Shown: piece after piece, positions 22,397 through 35,687 of the stretch
Layout of the letters: each line of letters begins with the position of its first letter
Position numbering within the stretch: position 1 is the first letter of the stretch
DNA from: Serpula lacrymans var. lacrymans S7.9
Lineage: Eukaryota > Basidiomycota > Agaricomycetes > Boletales > Serpulaceae
Direction of reading: 5' to 3'
DNA: 64,000 nucleotides
Assembly (NCBI RefSeq): GCF_000218685.1
Contig: NW_006763294.1
Coordinates: 1,467,712-1,531,711 of the forward strand
Translations under genes and position numbers: made by a program
Notes under the pieces: model-generated
Database searches by the model: none
Told to the model about the DNA's origin: nothing
Seen by the model: only the letters and a program-made list of their open reading frames with translations

Positions 22397-24107
22397 TGGC
22401 ACTAGAGGATGGACCTTGTGCAACTCAGGCTGTATCGATAGTATAGGAATGCCCCTTTGACGAGTGCTTTCGTAAGGGGTGGAACACTTCGAGCCCTTGA
22501 TAGAAATTTCGTGCAGATGTGACCAGCTGAAGTACCTCAGTAGTCGCGTGTTTATCGATTATTCATAGGAGAAATCGTGGAGCTCAGCCTTGTCAATTTA
22601 CAATAGATTAAAAGACTTAGCAGATTGTATAGCAAATGGTGAGTGCATTTTAAGTTAGCTCTGAGCCTCGCACGTCTGCGTTCTTCACTTGTTCCTGGAA
22701 CTTGCTGAGAAACTCATGACGTAGTCATGTTGATCCCTTTAACATCTGCCTCTTGTTTTGGTGCACAGACCCTCTTTGGAAATAACGGTTCGAAAAATCT
22801 GGCGTTCGAGACATTCAGCGTAGCTGGGCATTGCAACAAGACCTCGGGCTTAGATGCAAAGGATTCGAATAACATGTAACTCCATGCATCATGTTTGTCC
22901 AATAGCTCTGTCAGCACTCCAGACTAGTCGGTATCCGGCATCGTAGACATGCGCCCCATCCCAGGCCAGCATCATGATTACAACTGTGGAGCAGCCACGC
23001 CACTCGCCATAAACAATCCTCAACCCAAGAAGCAACGACTCAACTCAAAACAGAACGACAGCACAGCGGGAGAAAGCCAGACGAGGTACGAGTCAACCAA
23101 TTTCGACTAAATAGGGAAAAAAAATTTCCGAGGTTAAAGGAGGACCTGTTCAGCTATTCGATGTGAACTCACAGCTGTGCAGCAATCATGCAGTAAATCG
23201 TCTGGATATTTATCATTCGAGCTGCACATGCGTGATGCAGTGTTTAACCGATACAGCCTTTAGAATCCGCAATAAGTACGCAATTCGTTAGCCTTAACAT
23301 GACGCTTCTTTTTCTCGCCTAACGTTTTCTATACAGTTTCAGAAATGGTACACGCACCTTTCCCCGTTTCTCGGTATCGTTGTCCTTACGGAGTTGCGGT
23401 CATGTGGCCTTTTACCTTGTTGTCAAAGAAGGTGACCGTGTTCTAGAGAACAGCATATCTGAAGTTGGGAATGGTAATGGAGCTTTCAAGTTCGAAGAAC
23501 TCACAGAGGATGGATCTGGTTACCAGTCTTGGTATATCACGTCCATCAAAATTGAAGAGATGATTAAATGTAGACCCTCAATTGAAAACGTGAAGAGAAT
23601 CATTCGCGAGTAGGCCATCGGTCCTGAAGTACTTCAAGTACTGAAACTCGATCATGATGGTCAAGCATGGTCATGCCAAGACTGGACCACCTTGAAGGCG
23701 TCACGGTTAGTCAACGCCACTCTCCTCGGTACTTACTCAGTTACTGAATATGGCAAACAATCGGAAACGTCCGTAAACACAATGAATATTCGCCTGCCCA
23801 ACGACTGTTACAGTGACCTAGTAGCCTCATCGCTCCGCATTTGTGCTTTCTCTCTTTTATTCTAATTTCTGATAACAATGTTTTCTTATGCGACCAGGGA
23901 AATCCAATTCCTGTTCTCAACTTGAAGACTCGGCCCAAATGATGACTCTGGTCAGTGTAACTCCTACGGACAGTCAGGCAACAAAGCGTATCCTCGTAGG
24001 GAGCATTTCTCTTGGCTTTACTTTCGTTAGTAGCCATTGATTGAGCCTAGAAAGCATAACTGACCTCGTTGTCTTGTAAACCACTTTTCATTCTCTCTTC
24101 GTCGAAT
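22397..24107. other. intergenic, possibly decayed coding sequence
   Basis: No intact gene. A frame at 23380-23613 and short frames on both strands do not match families I know. The right part may contain further eroded 5' sequence of the GDSL remnant that follows. Confidence 0.35.
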
Positions 24108-24982
24108 CACCCGTTAAGACGACTTCCAAGGTTCACAGTGGCGATTCAACGACCCAGTTTCGTGAGTGCACTACCTGGGTACTTAATTTCCACACTCTGA
24201 GTGTGTTATATTTAATAATTTCGTTTAGTTGGGCCATTTCATTCATCTCGCGAACGGTAAAAGGAATCATAGCTCTCCGCGAATGCAAGCAAAATTATGC
24301 CACTCTCCTGGCAACACAGTAGAAGATGATATTTGCGATCAAATGTCCCAATTCCCTCAGTGTCCTGGGAGACGTACACCGTCATCTAAACCTTCACTAA
24401 ATCCCTCAAAAGACAGTACGGTACAGTCATCGATGTATATGCAAACTAGAGTGTCCATTGTTTGCGTTGGCACAGCTCCGTGGACGAATGATTGCGGGTA
24501 AGAGGAAATTGTAGAGAAGCTTTTTGATGACGGCCTTGACGATCTCTACGCTAAAGCTGGTGCACGTAACTTCTTGCATTTTGATGTGCCTCCAAAAGAT
24601 CGCTGTCCGGCAGGTGGTTTCTTTGTTCAGGATTTCATTGCCATCTCGTATCTGACACTGCCTCTTAATAGTGATCGAATTGTCTGACGACGTCTCCGAA
24701 AAATACCGAATTTGGAACAAGTTGCTGAAATCCCATGCGGAAATTTACGCTCACGAGAGCAGTAAGGCCTCCGTCTTTGTCTTCCTGGTGTATTCCATTG
24801 TTTCCACTATCCTTGACGACTCTCATGCATATGACGTTCCTAAAGGCGATGTAACTGAGGCAGGAGGAAGTATATGGCATGACGAGCCGCATCTAACAGG
24901 TGGACTTCACGCCATTATTGCTGAAAACTTAAAGAGGCGCTGCAGAACTTTAAGAAGCAACCGTGGACTAGTAAGCATGTAA
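24108..24982 (+). pseudogene. GDSL/SGNH esterase (CE16-like), decayed
   Basis: Pieces of a fungal GDSL-type acetylesterase appear in order but in different frames. At 24111-24165 there is a degenerate block I with GDSTT. At about 24440-24500 there is a block-III-like TNDCG, followed immediately by a stop. At 24511-24605 there is LYAKAGARNFLHFDVPPKDR, a strong family signature. At 24670-24960 there are WNKLLKSHAEIYA, ILDDSHAYDVP and DVTEAGGSIWHDEPHL, the last carrying the catalytic DxxH. In-frame stops (TAG/TAA near 24355-24500, TGA before 24670) cannot all be removed by plausible introns, so I call it a pseudogene. It lies between the two transporter paralogues, same strand. Confidence 0.6.
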
Positions 24983-25666
24983 GCTTGCTATTAAACGCTT
25001 CCCTCAAGCTCACTGGCACTTCGCTGTTTTATCTAGGTAATTGAATCAAAACGCACCCATGTAGCTATGTAGCTACATATGTGTCTGAAACACCATCAGC
25101 AATTTTCGTGCTTTGCCTAGCTTTATCTACGAGACACTCGCGGGCGGTACCTATGAATTCTCGCCGGTTTCCTCGGCTGAGTTAATGTCCTCGATCTCCA
25201 GCAGCCAAATCGCTTTCGAGCCGTTGCGAGCCGCCGGGCCACCGCTCAGAGGCCGCCTTCCAATATAAAAACCGAGATTATATCCTTACTCGATTTGGAC
25301 AATCAAGTTCATCCAGTTATCCACTTGGCTCAGCGCTAGGTAACGGAGACCGGCTCCTCGTCACTATTTATAACTACTGAAGCTCCAGTGAACGCCGTAC
25401 CGACTTGCTTCCCAAACCTGTAGCCATATCTCGTGACAGCCTGTACGTTAAAACTCTATGGATTCGCCACGCATGACAGGTGGTAGCTGTAATATCTTAC
25501 AGGAAGCTACCAATCCTGTCAAAAAAAGGGTCATGGGACCTATTTCATAATCTCCGTGTAATCTTTATACTTGGAACCCCCTCCCCTATAAAGGATGCAC
25601 GCTAGAAAATTGTGAGCCTGCTGTGTACATCGAAACCACTCATACCTATTGGCGAGTAATTTCCAA
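24983..25666. other. intergenic and promoter of second Dal5-like gene
   Basis: No gene recognised. A palindromic stretch occurs around 25061-25080 (TGTAGCTATGTAGCTACATA), and a GC-rich patch at about 25135-25260. A TATA box lies near the right end. Confidence 0.4.
25587..25592 (+). promoter_or_regulatory. TATA box of second Dal5-like transporter
   Basis: CCCCTATAAAGG, with TATAAA 75 bp upstream of ATG 25667. Confidence 0.5.
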
Positions 25667-28333
25667 ATGTCCGTCGATGAAGAAAAAAAGCAAGAATCCT
25701 TCAACGATAATGCCGAACCCGCGATACAGGACGGTGACGATTTCGAGCTGTTGACCGCCGAACATAGAGCTGCAGGAGAAAGGAAGCTCTTGAGGAAACT
25801 CGATATGCGATTGATGCCAACTATCGTTGTGATATATCTCATGAATTATATTGACGTGCGTATGTTGACATATGATAAGCGACTAAACAACTGACCACTG
25901 CTTTAATTCATTTGCAAAGCGTGTTGCTGTTACTTCCGCGAGGTTGAAAGGATTAGAGGCGGACTTAGGTTTGACAGGTGGGTTAGTTCTTCCTATGTCT
26001 ACGCTCCTCGCTAATTGAAGCCCTCAGATGTTCAGTATGACACTGTCGTCGCAATTCTCTACGCATCCTATTGTCCGGCCCAGATACCCTCAAACATAGT
26101 AAGTAACAGTGTCATGTAACACGTAATGCCATCTCACAAATATATATATATATATTTACTTCATTACGCCCCATTTCTAGATCTTGAATCGCGTTACCAG
26201 GTCAGTTGTTACCGTTGATATGCACACTACACTACAGCTTCTAATGTGAATACGATGTCATCTTTTCAGGCCTACTCTATACATTGGCACCTGTGTTGTA
26301 CTGTGGGGATTGACCAGCGCAATGACAGGGGTTAGTTTGTACTCATATTCGTTCGCACCAGAGGTCACTACTTACTTCGAAGTATCTAGATCACCAAAAA
26401 TTTTGCGGGCATTATGGCGTGTCGTGTCTTCATCGGCTTACCAGAGGTATATTCCGTTTGACTTCTTTCATTAGAGTTATAAAGGGACTTACCATATCCA
26501 GGCTGCTTTTTATCCCGGCTGTATGTATCTTCTATCTAGCTGGTACACGAGAAAGGCGAGGCATCTTAAACGCCTATCGCACGGAATTAGTTTTCTAAGG
26601 CTTATTCTTTTCCAGGAGCTTGCATTCCGCTCTGCGATCCTTTATGCCGGATTGATGGTTTCAAATGCTTTTGGCAGTGCGAGTACTCCATCCTTTCGTA
26701 GTATATACCTTGTCTGACCATACATTGTTGGGTTTCGCAACAGTTGATAGCTGCAGGTATTCTCGGAAACATGCAAGGCGCCATGGGCATAGCTGCATGG
26801 AGATGGTCAGCGATTTCGCATTTCATTTACCTGCCTAAACTGACAATACCACCAGGCTCTTTTACATCGAGGTGAGTAACCTGGTTTCTATAGTGTCTTG
26901 GTAAAAAAAAACCCCTTCACTTATCGCTTCCGAATAGGGTGCTATTACCATGTTCGTAGGCTTCCTGACCATGTGAGCATAGACTCTTCTACATCGCGCC
27001 TTCTTGGGACCAATACCCTTTTATAGGTGGCTTCTACCGGATTATGTTTGTTTCTTATCTTTGCTATAGGGGTAACATTGACAAACGTGTATCTAAAAGC
27101 CTCACAATACACGTTGGTTATCACCAGCGGAACGCCGTCTTGCGCAAGTACGTCTCGCAGAAGATGCTGGAGAAGCTGACCATGACTCCGCTAATGAATC
27201 GTACGTGATGTTCGCCTTTTCCGTGACTTAGCACTCGACTGATGATTTTTTGTTCCACCTTAATCACCGGGCTTCCATACACTAAAGGGTATTCGCCGGT
27301 TTCATCATGGCAATCAAGGATCCCAAAGTTCTCGTCTTCATGCTTATGGGATGCTCACAGTTGCTGGGACTCAGTTATATAAACTTTTTCCCGACGTGAA
27401 TGCCTCTCCTTTTGTGTGTACAATGCCTATGCTGACAATGGCAATTAGGTTAACAGCAACCTTGGGTTTCAATACAACGATTACTCTTCTTATGGCTCGT
27501 AGGTGATATAGCTTTCATGTATGGCACAATGAAGTAATGTCATCTCATTTAGCCCGCCATGGATTTTTGCTACTATTTGTTGCCTAGTGAACGCATGGAA
27601 TGCAGGTGAGATTTTTGGTACAGGCCTTTTTCACTATTTGACATTATGTTCATAAAGATAGAACTGGGGAGCGTTTCTTCCATATTACATCGTGGTGGTG
27701 GGCTGTCATACTTGGGTACATCATCTCATTGTGCACCATGTCCATTGGTGGGAGGTACTTCTCCTTGTTCCTCATGACTATCGGGTATTGTGGTTCGTTA
27801 TGGTTACATTCACATTTCATGCGATCTAAGAGGTCTACATCAGGTTATTCAATGACTTTGGTTTGGGTGTCAAATGCAGTGCCCAGACCTCCAGCTAAAA
27901 GGTCGGCAGCGATGGGTCTTGTAAATGGGTTTGGAAATCTAGGGAACTTGTGAGTCCTAGCTGAATCCTTAGTACTCACCATCCTAAGGAGCCATCGTCG
28001 AACAGGATGGGGTCATATATATGGAAGTCTAATTGGAGTCCTGAATACCACCCTTCAATGATTATTGCGTTGTCGGGCTTGGCATTTGCCTCTTGTCTGA
28101 ATTTCGGTGAGTGAAAGAGTTCTAACTTCGTTTCTGGGGAAATGAGGGCCGCTAACTTTTGCGTAACAGTTATTCGCTGCATGCTGATTCGAGAAAACAA
28201 ACAGATAGAAAAAGATGAGTTAGAGCATATGGAAGGACCAGGACGTGAGCGCATCGAAGAAGCAGCGAGGTTGGAAGGTATCACATTTGGCGAAGCTGTG
28301 CGGCGGAGACGAGGATTCCGGTATTTGTATTGA
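25667..28333 (+). CDS. MFS transporter, Dal5-like anion:cation symporter family (copy 2)
   Basis: A paralogue of the gene at 19693 with the same exon layout and very similar sequence throughout: MNYIDRVAVTSARLKGLEADLG, PAQIPSN, ACRVFIGLPEAAFYPGCMYL, WYTRKELAFR, AWRWLFYIEGAITM, PAERRLAQVRLAEDAGE, RTGERFFHI, VPRPPAKRSAAMGLVNGFGN, and the tail ending RRRRGFRYLY. Introns are about 50-70 bp and fall at the same codons where I checked. The product should be about 510 residues with 12 membrane segments. The start ATG 25667 (MSVDEEKK) is followed by an acidic cytosolic N-terminus like that of copy 1. The two genes are probably a local duplication. The substrate is unknown and may have diverged. Confidence 0.9.
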
Positions 28334-28782
28334 GCAGTGAGTTCATCATGATGGAACGACCACAGACCCGTATCATATATGTAATGATAGGATATTGGCA
28401 TGACCGATAGACTCGATGAAGATGAAGTCAGTATGATGGCTTGAATGCGTGCCATAGCAACTAGATTTAAGCCATTTTGATCATAAACTGTCAATGTGAA
28501 TTATGACCATCACAATTACGACTGAAGGACAACATCGAATGGCATGAAATCACGACGCAGGGGGATGCGAAGTGGTACCGCAGAAATAAATCTACGCACT
28601 ATGCAAGTCACTCACCGGAAGAATTCGGAAGTCGCTCCCAGAAGGCCTGAACACAGCCACTGCGTCAACACAGCAAACAAGATTCACACTCGACACTACA
28701 ACGAATAGCTGCATAGCCATGTTACGATTCTCTAGCTTCGTCTGAAGAATACTGCATACTTACATGACCACGATTAAACGTA
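28334..28782. other. intergenic, nothing recognised
   Basis: The 3' flank of the transporter and 5' flank of the next gene. An antisense frame through 28142-28494 is a shadow of the transporter's last exon. Confidence 0.45.
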
Positions 28783-30314
28783 ATGAAGCTCAACAATGCT
28801 CCCATCATCCTGAGTCTTGCCGGTCAACTCGACTCTCAGGTTGTTATACAAACGCCAGTACCACGACAGCGTGATTTGACTGGACCATGCCTACCCTCTC
28901 GATTACCTTCTACTGGTCTGTTCCCAGTTCATCTCAGCTATACAACAACCAATACCGCATCCCAAAGGATTTCTGGAACGTGAGGCCCAGCAAGATGCTC
29001 CCAAAGCGGTGTTAAGGCAACTGCGGCGGAGCCCAACTCCTCCTCAAAGCCCCACAGCAGAGGATGAAGTCACTCCTCCTAGTCCTAAGCAGAACGATTC
29101 AGCCTCTTCTCCGCCCTCCGCTTCTCCCACACAGTCCACTTTTCGCTTCAACTTTCCCTTCAAATCCGCCAAACCACAGGGGGCATGGAAAGAACCTCAG
29201 GTTAGTTCCTCTATGATATAGTATTAAAGAAAGACTGTCATTAAATCATTTCATGTAGCCTTTCGAGATTTTTCGAGCTGTGGAGCAGAAGGACATCATG
29301 TTTCTGATGGAGGTTCGAGATCGAGCATTTCAGGTCTGCCTAAATATTTTCAGTCCCTATGTGGCGAAGTCGTTCAATGCTCTTGTAGCTATTGGTTAGG
29401 AAAACTGGAGACGCAACTCCTCTACTTCATGCCATGCGAATAGGGCAGTCACATCGCGATGTGGCTATCATATTGTTAGGAGCCTTTTCACGTTGGATAA
29501 ACCATTTGGAAGATAGCGAAATACCGCTACCCCGAACAAAAGCTATCTTGAAGGCCCTTCGTGCGTTCACATCAGGATCATAACTACTTCTATGCACTTA
29601 TGTGCCGAATAGGTACCAACCTCAAGCTAGCTATCGACTACGGTCTTCAGAAATCCCAGAGTGATCTCGCGGCATCCTTTTTGCAGACATTAATCATGAG
29701 CGAAGGTGATAAATGGGTGTGGGCTCAATCTTCAAGTGTCAGTCTTGCTTTACGTGCGGGCACTGCCGGAAAGCCCGTTAGTACTGCGGAATTAGCTGTT
29801 CGCAAATTTGCTACTAAGGAGCTGGGGAAAGCAGATGCGATTGCAGCCCTCGAAGACTAGTAGGTCAGATGCCATTTTATCTTTTGGCTACTAACTTTTT
29901 CCCAGTGTTGCAAACGCCACTGCTGATCTGTTGATGTTGGGCGCGTGGTCGATGGCTCTCCAAAGCATAGAAGGCGAATCGATACCTGTAAGTCAACACC
30001 CAGACCGATGGGGCATTGATCGACCGGTTACTAACTATCCTTCACTCAGTCATACTATTTTGCTCGCGATGATCGGATATACAAAGCATTCGTTGAACGC
30101 CTTGAAAGCCACAAAAGTGCCATTCATAAATCTCTAAGCAAGCGGCTAAAGTGGCAACTGAGGGTTCTTCAAAGAGTCCTAGAAGGCAGGACTACTACCT
30201 ATCGTGTCAGTTTTTCGTGTTTCCGTGTTCATACCATATAAATATTTACTTCACACCTTTCAGAGCAAAGTGGAGTTGCTGGTTGGTGAGTTGGATGAAG
30301 GCGAGGGGGTGTGA
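28783..30314 (+). CDS. conserved fungal protein of unknown function, 370 aa
   Basis: Eight exons: 28783-28839, 28928-29200, 29259-29333, 29389-29560, 29613-29859, 29906-29987, 30050-30205, 30264-30314. They give 370 residues. The N-terminal 110 residues contain a Pro/Ser/Glu-rich linker (SPTPPQSPTAEDEVTPPSPK). The rest is helical: PFEIFRAVEQKDIMFLMEVRDRAF, GDATPLLHAMRIGQSH, LKLAIDYGLQKSQSDL, LIMSEGDKWVW, AVRKFATKELGKADAIAALEDYVANATADLLMLGAW and RLKWQLRVLQRVLEGRTTTYR. I recognise this as a widely kept basidiomycete protein but know no experimental function. The MEVRD/GDATPLLHA part is faintly ankyrin-like. The first intron (GTTGTT donor) is the least certain junction. Confidence 0.78.
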
Positions 30315-31523
30315 GATGTAGGCTATCATTCAGACATCTGTATCATTATTGCCTTGAGCACAACTTATATTATTGTCTTTTCGCAGATTCCGTGTCCGTT
30401 TTCTTTGATTGATTATTGTCAATATGATATGCTCGTATAAGGTGCCCTCTGGATACAAATTCACATCCCTGCTAGGGCGTATCATCGAGCAAAAAACAAT
30501 TGTATCATTTATGCCGCTATCTACTTGACGTTCATCTCCCAGTCATTATTGACATGTCCACGATGATCGTCACCTGGCGCTCGAGACCATCATTCGGTCC
30601 CGTCAGATGACACATTTAACTTCTGCAGTCATGCATAATGTGTTGAGCCTGCTTTCAATTCCATAATAGTATGAGATGCTCTTCTCATACTATGCAACAG
30701 AAGCAAGCACGCCTTGTTTTTACTTGACAAGATGCGCGATTTCCTTGTCCGCTATTTTATAAAATAATAATGAAAACTATGTTTCCATTGCCACGCGATG
30801 CGGGCAGGATAATGATGCATAGCTCAGAAGTATGTAGGTCAAGGCGTCTCTGCTTGTCTCTGATATATTCAAACAGGGAGTGGAAAGAAGCTATTGCGGA
30901 TAAGCCCAGGAACGCCGAAACTGCAGGACATCGAAACCTGGCGACGAAGGGGACTTGAATCAAACAAAGATCAGTAGCACATGATGAGCCAGTAGGACGA
31001 GATGACTGAAGCTATCGTTCACCATTAGAGTAGCATGTTCATATGACATTGACAAGGGTGATTATAGATGTGGGCCACTGGCAAGCGCTTCAAGTTGGCC
31101 ATTGAACCAGCTTGAAGCTTGAATAACAACTCAACCTCGGACTTTGATATATATCTCCTACCACGATGTCTCCGGAGCAGGATCCTTTCAGTCAACTATA
31201 TCGGCTCACATATATGGTGCACGCTCAGCCTTAATTTTCAAGTCACTCGCGTTCTCAACATCGACTAGTCTCCATTAGCCGACCAATTTTTTGATATGAA
31301 AGTCGATACTCCTCGACTGATATCAATCCCAAACTTCGATTATTGGCTCACTTTGCAGTGCATAACAAAAAGTCCTAATTTAACAATCGGCAGTGTGCAC
31401 GAGCGTCAATATGTTATCACACATTCATGCTCTAGTTTGGCGCCGTCACGACATCTTTTATTACTCCTCAAGATCCAGGAAAAGCTTTTGTGAATCAACT
31501 TTCTCGTTTCCAAATACAAGTCT
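30315..31523. other. intergenic, nothing recognised
   Basis: About 1.2 kb upstream of the CHAT gene. A GATATATATC stretch near 31145 could be promoter sequence. An ATG at 31166 opens only a short frame that does not join the C2 domain downstream. Confidence 0.4.
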
Positions 31524-34500
31524 ATGGACCTTACTCTCAAAATCGAAGGTATCACTCTATTTCAAACGACCTCCTTCAACGTTGTTTCGAAGTCATTGAT
31601 ATCAATGATCTCTTTCAGTGGTTGGCGCCAAACTAATACGTTCATCGGCCTCAAACGATAACCCCCGCTCTTCCTACACAACCTACCTTGCTGTCGAAGT
31701 GGAGGGATATGAACTACGTCAGACGACCCGAACTATATGGTCAGGTAACTTGGAGATAACGTGGGGTGAGACGTTTGTCTAGTAAGATTCAGATATCTGC
31801 ACATTAGGGATAATATCTAACTATCAGGGCTTTGATTAGCGAGACCAGCGAATCGTCAATGGTGTACTTTCGCCTGTGTACCATATCTGATAGCGCTGCT
31901 TCGTCTGCCAAAGTGTCAGGCACGACAATCGGTGAAGTACAAATCTTGTTTGGTGACTTATTGGCTAGGGGTAATGAGAGCGACCCAGGTTTGTCAAGGG
32001 AATTTAGAAAAATTGTTCACCTATAGCCTGACACTATATTACAGAAATATCGCTTCAGATCCAGTCGCCAGGCCAGTCTTTACAACAAGGAGAACTAATG
32101 CTCAAAGTGTTGCGTGTAAATGAAAAGAAGTCGATGGCTCATCCAAGCAAGGAGGAAGGAATATCCGAGGTAAACAGTGGTATCACGATTCTGGCTACTT
32201 GGCTGATCAGTCTGTATCTACATTCAGTCTAATAGCACCTTCAACGTTAGTAACGGTGGTGGGGATAAATCTTTTCATGCCTTGTGTTGTTTGCCTTTGA
32301 CATGCACTTTTAGGGAGCTCAGACAAGTCATTGTCACGCGTGACACTGGCTGAGGATTCCTGGACTCGCTTTGAGAAAACAAATGGCCTCGAGGATCTCG
32401 ACAAATCTATCAATTATGGACGCCAAGCTCTGGATTCTTGCCCTAGACATCACCATTACGATAGGGTCCTGGGGAACCTCGCGATAGCTCTCCACCATCG
32501 CTTTACACGACAAATTGATATAAAAGATCTCAACGAAGCTATCGTACACTACAAGCTTTTCCTCGAAAAAAATTCTCCAGAACATTGCAGGTACTCACTG
32601 GTGCTAGTAAACCTCGCCATTGCCCTTCAGACTCGTTTCGACGTACGAGGCAGTCTACCAGATCTCAATTTGGCCATCGAGTATTATGAAGGTGTTCTAA
32701 AGATTCGTCCTCTTGGGCATCGTGGTCATGTGGATTCGCTGCTGGATCTTGCAACGGCTCTTAGCACACGCTTCAAACGAAGCTCTAACAAATCAGATTT
32801 GGATCAAGCTATCGAGCACTATGATAACGCACTCAAATTGTGTGTACCGGGACATAATCGTCACCCTGCTGCTCTCATGGCCTTTTCCAATTCTCTTTTG
32901 AGTCGATTTGAAGTGGCAGGAGATATGCGAGACGTAGATTTTGCTATTTTGCACCTCAACAGTATTCTGGATCTACTCCCGTCAGAACATCCCAATCTCC
33001 CTAGTGCGCTGCTGAACGTCTCTGGAGCTCTAGTCGCTCGCTACAAGAAGCGCGGTGGTATACAAGATGTGGATCAGGCCATTGATCACCTGAAGAGAGC
33101 AGCACTATTGTATCCTCCCGGACACCATAGTCTCTCCAATGTGCTTATGAGCACAGGTAACGCACTTTTGATTCGTTCTGGAAAGCAAGGCGACCAGCAA
33201 ATCGTAAATCAAGCCATCGAGTACTACTCAACTGCAGTAAAGCTCCGCCCTCGGGGACACCCTAACAGATGTAATGCCCTTTCGGGTCTTGCAACTGCGT
33301 TTCAGTCTCGTTTTGAGTTACTAGGTAACTTCCAAGATTTGGATTTAGCAATCGAGCATCATGAGAACTCGGTAGAGTTATATCCACCTGGACACATAAA
33401 TCATCCGAGGGCTCTTATGAATTTAGCCAACGCTCTACAAAGTCGGTTCGAGCACCTCCGGAGTGTGCACGATCTGGATCAAGCCATCGTCTACCATAGT
33501 AATGCGCTGGAACTTCGCCCGCTAGGACATCCAAGTCGTTTCAAGGCACTGATGAATTTCGCCACTGCTCTGGAGTCTCGATTCGACCTGCGGGGTGACA
33601 TTCGAGATCTTGATAGAGCCATAGAGTATTATGAATACGTAGTTGAGTCCTATTTCGCAGAGAATCCCAATCGTCCCAAGGCTCTACTGAACCTTGGCAG
33701 TGCACGCGTAACTCGCTTCAAGAAACTGCGCGATGAGGGGGATCTCACTCGTGCCATCAAAGATGGTGAGGATGCACTCCGACATCCATCGTTGAGCCTT
33801 CCTCTCCGCGCATCATTTCTTCTGCAACTCGTCGATGCACTTCTTGCTCGCTTCGAGTTACACCAAAACGCTATTGATCTTCACAACGTTTTTTCACACT
33901 TGCACTCCGCTTTCAAATGTCTACCGACGGGGCACCCGCGGCTGTATCTTGTCTACAGGCTATTTTCTGCCGCATATTTTGTGCGGTATACAGTTACCCA
34001 TGACCTCGCCGATCAACAACGAGCCTTTGACTACATTAAGTCCGCATCAACTCATCCTTCCGCGGGCTCCCACAAGCAGCTAACCTCTTGTATGCGTTGG
34101 ATATCGAAAGCGGAAAGTCTCGGCCACCCATCCGCGTTAGAGGCACATAGTACATCATTGAATATCCTTGATCGACACGTAATAGCGACCTCCACGATTA
34201 CATCGCGTTACCAGACACTCAAGTCTTTACGTCGTTCTTTCGCTGCTGATTCTGCTTCATGTGCAATTCGTGCAAATGAGATAGAACTTGCGGTTGTATT
34301 GCTGGAGCAAGGGAGGGCTTTGTTATGGACGCAACTGTCAAGGTTTCGGACATCTCTAGATGATCTTCAATGTACCGGTGGTCGTGAAGCACAGTTAGCG
34401 GTTACGCTTCAGCAGCTTGGCAGAGAACTAGAAAGGGGGGGCTCCAGCTTAGGCCCACATGGTGCTCTGGTCGAATCGTGTTCATCGCTGGAGGCGGGTG

Positions 34501-35687
34501 CTCGCCGCTATCGAAAGCTATCAGCGCAATGGGAAAACACAGTTCAAGAGATACGTCAACTTGAGGGCTACGTTCATTTCCTTATGCCAACTCCTTTTGA
34601 CGAATTAAAAAAGGCAGCTGACAAAGGTCCAATCATTATCGTAAACATTAGCCGGTATCGTTGCGATGCCATCGTCGTGCTCGGCTCCGGGAAGCCTCAT
34701 GTTGTTCCCCTCGTTCAAATCACTCTCGAAGATGTTTCCCAATTGTCACAAGAGTTTGGCGCAGCGCTGAAGATGTCCACAGCTGCTGGCGAGGAGAAGA
34801 TAAGAGAAAACCAAATCATACGTGTGTTGCGACAATTGTGGGATCTCATTGTGTATCCTATCGTCAACAAACTCAAAGCCTTGGAGGCCGATGTCCCACT
34901 AGGTTCGCGTATCTGGTGGTGCCCGACTTCAAAGCTTGCTTCACTTCCACTTCATGCAGCAGGACCATATCGTATGGGTGAACAGAATTTGCCTCACCTC
35001 TTCGTTTCTTCATACACTCCAACATTATCGGCACTCATTCGGTCGAAGAAGGACAAGTCAACTGTTTCCGAGTCGAAACGTGCCTTTTTGGCAGTTGGAC
35101 AATCAAACCCCTACGGGACTAGCTGCGAGAGTGATCTCCAGTCAGTGAGTGTTGAGCTCGAAGCTGTCCGCCGCAAGGTCGTATCATCGCCTATGCAAGC
35201 GCGCTACTCACAGCTAATCGGAGACGAAGCCACTGCTGGAGCTGTAATGAATGCATTTCGCAAGCATGGGTGGATCCATCTCGCATCACATGGGAAGCAA
35301 GACATGTTGCAACCTTTCGAGTCTAATTTTGCTCTTCGTGATAAACCTCTTCGCCTTCTGGATATCATACACGCCGAACTGGAGCACCCAGAATTCGCAT
35401 TTTTGTCTGCGTGTCACACTGCCGTGGGTGACAAGGATACACCCGATGAGGTTATCCATCTTGCCGCTGGCGTGCAGTTCTCAGGGTTTCGAAGCGTTAT
35501 TGGAACAATGTGGGCAGTAGATGACAAGACTGTGCCCCATGTGGTGTCCGAGTTTTATAATCATCTTATAGGTAGTAATGTCGATTGCACTAACGCTGCG
35601 CTAGCATTGCACAAGGCTGCAAAAACCGTTCGGAAGTTTCAGGTTCCGCTAGACCAAAGGATCGTCTTCATCCATATTGGAGCTTAA
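31524..35687 (+). CDS. C2-TPR-CHAT protein (caspase-like clan CD protease domain)
   Basis: Six exons: 31524-31548, 31619-31781, 31840-31988, 32045-32169, 32228-32255, 32314-35687. They give 1,287 residues. Residues 1-140 fit a C2-type beta sandwich (MDLTLKIEVVGAKLIR, YLAVEVEGYELRQT, WGETFVYE). From about 190 to 720 there are roughly 11 repeats of 45 residues of the form DLDxAIxxY...PxGHxxRxxALxNLAxALxxRF, degenerate TPR. A linker follows, then the CHAT domain with catalytic His1156 in HLASHG and Cys1197 in LSACHT. Thus the dyad of this caspase/separase-like family is intact. CHAT domains are proteases in studied bacterial and plant/animal relatives; the fungal substrates are unknown. The C2 domain may bring it to membranes. 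The protein ends with the same VFIHIGA tail as the fragment at position 1. Confidence 0.88.
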
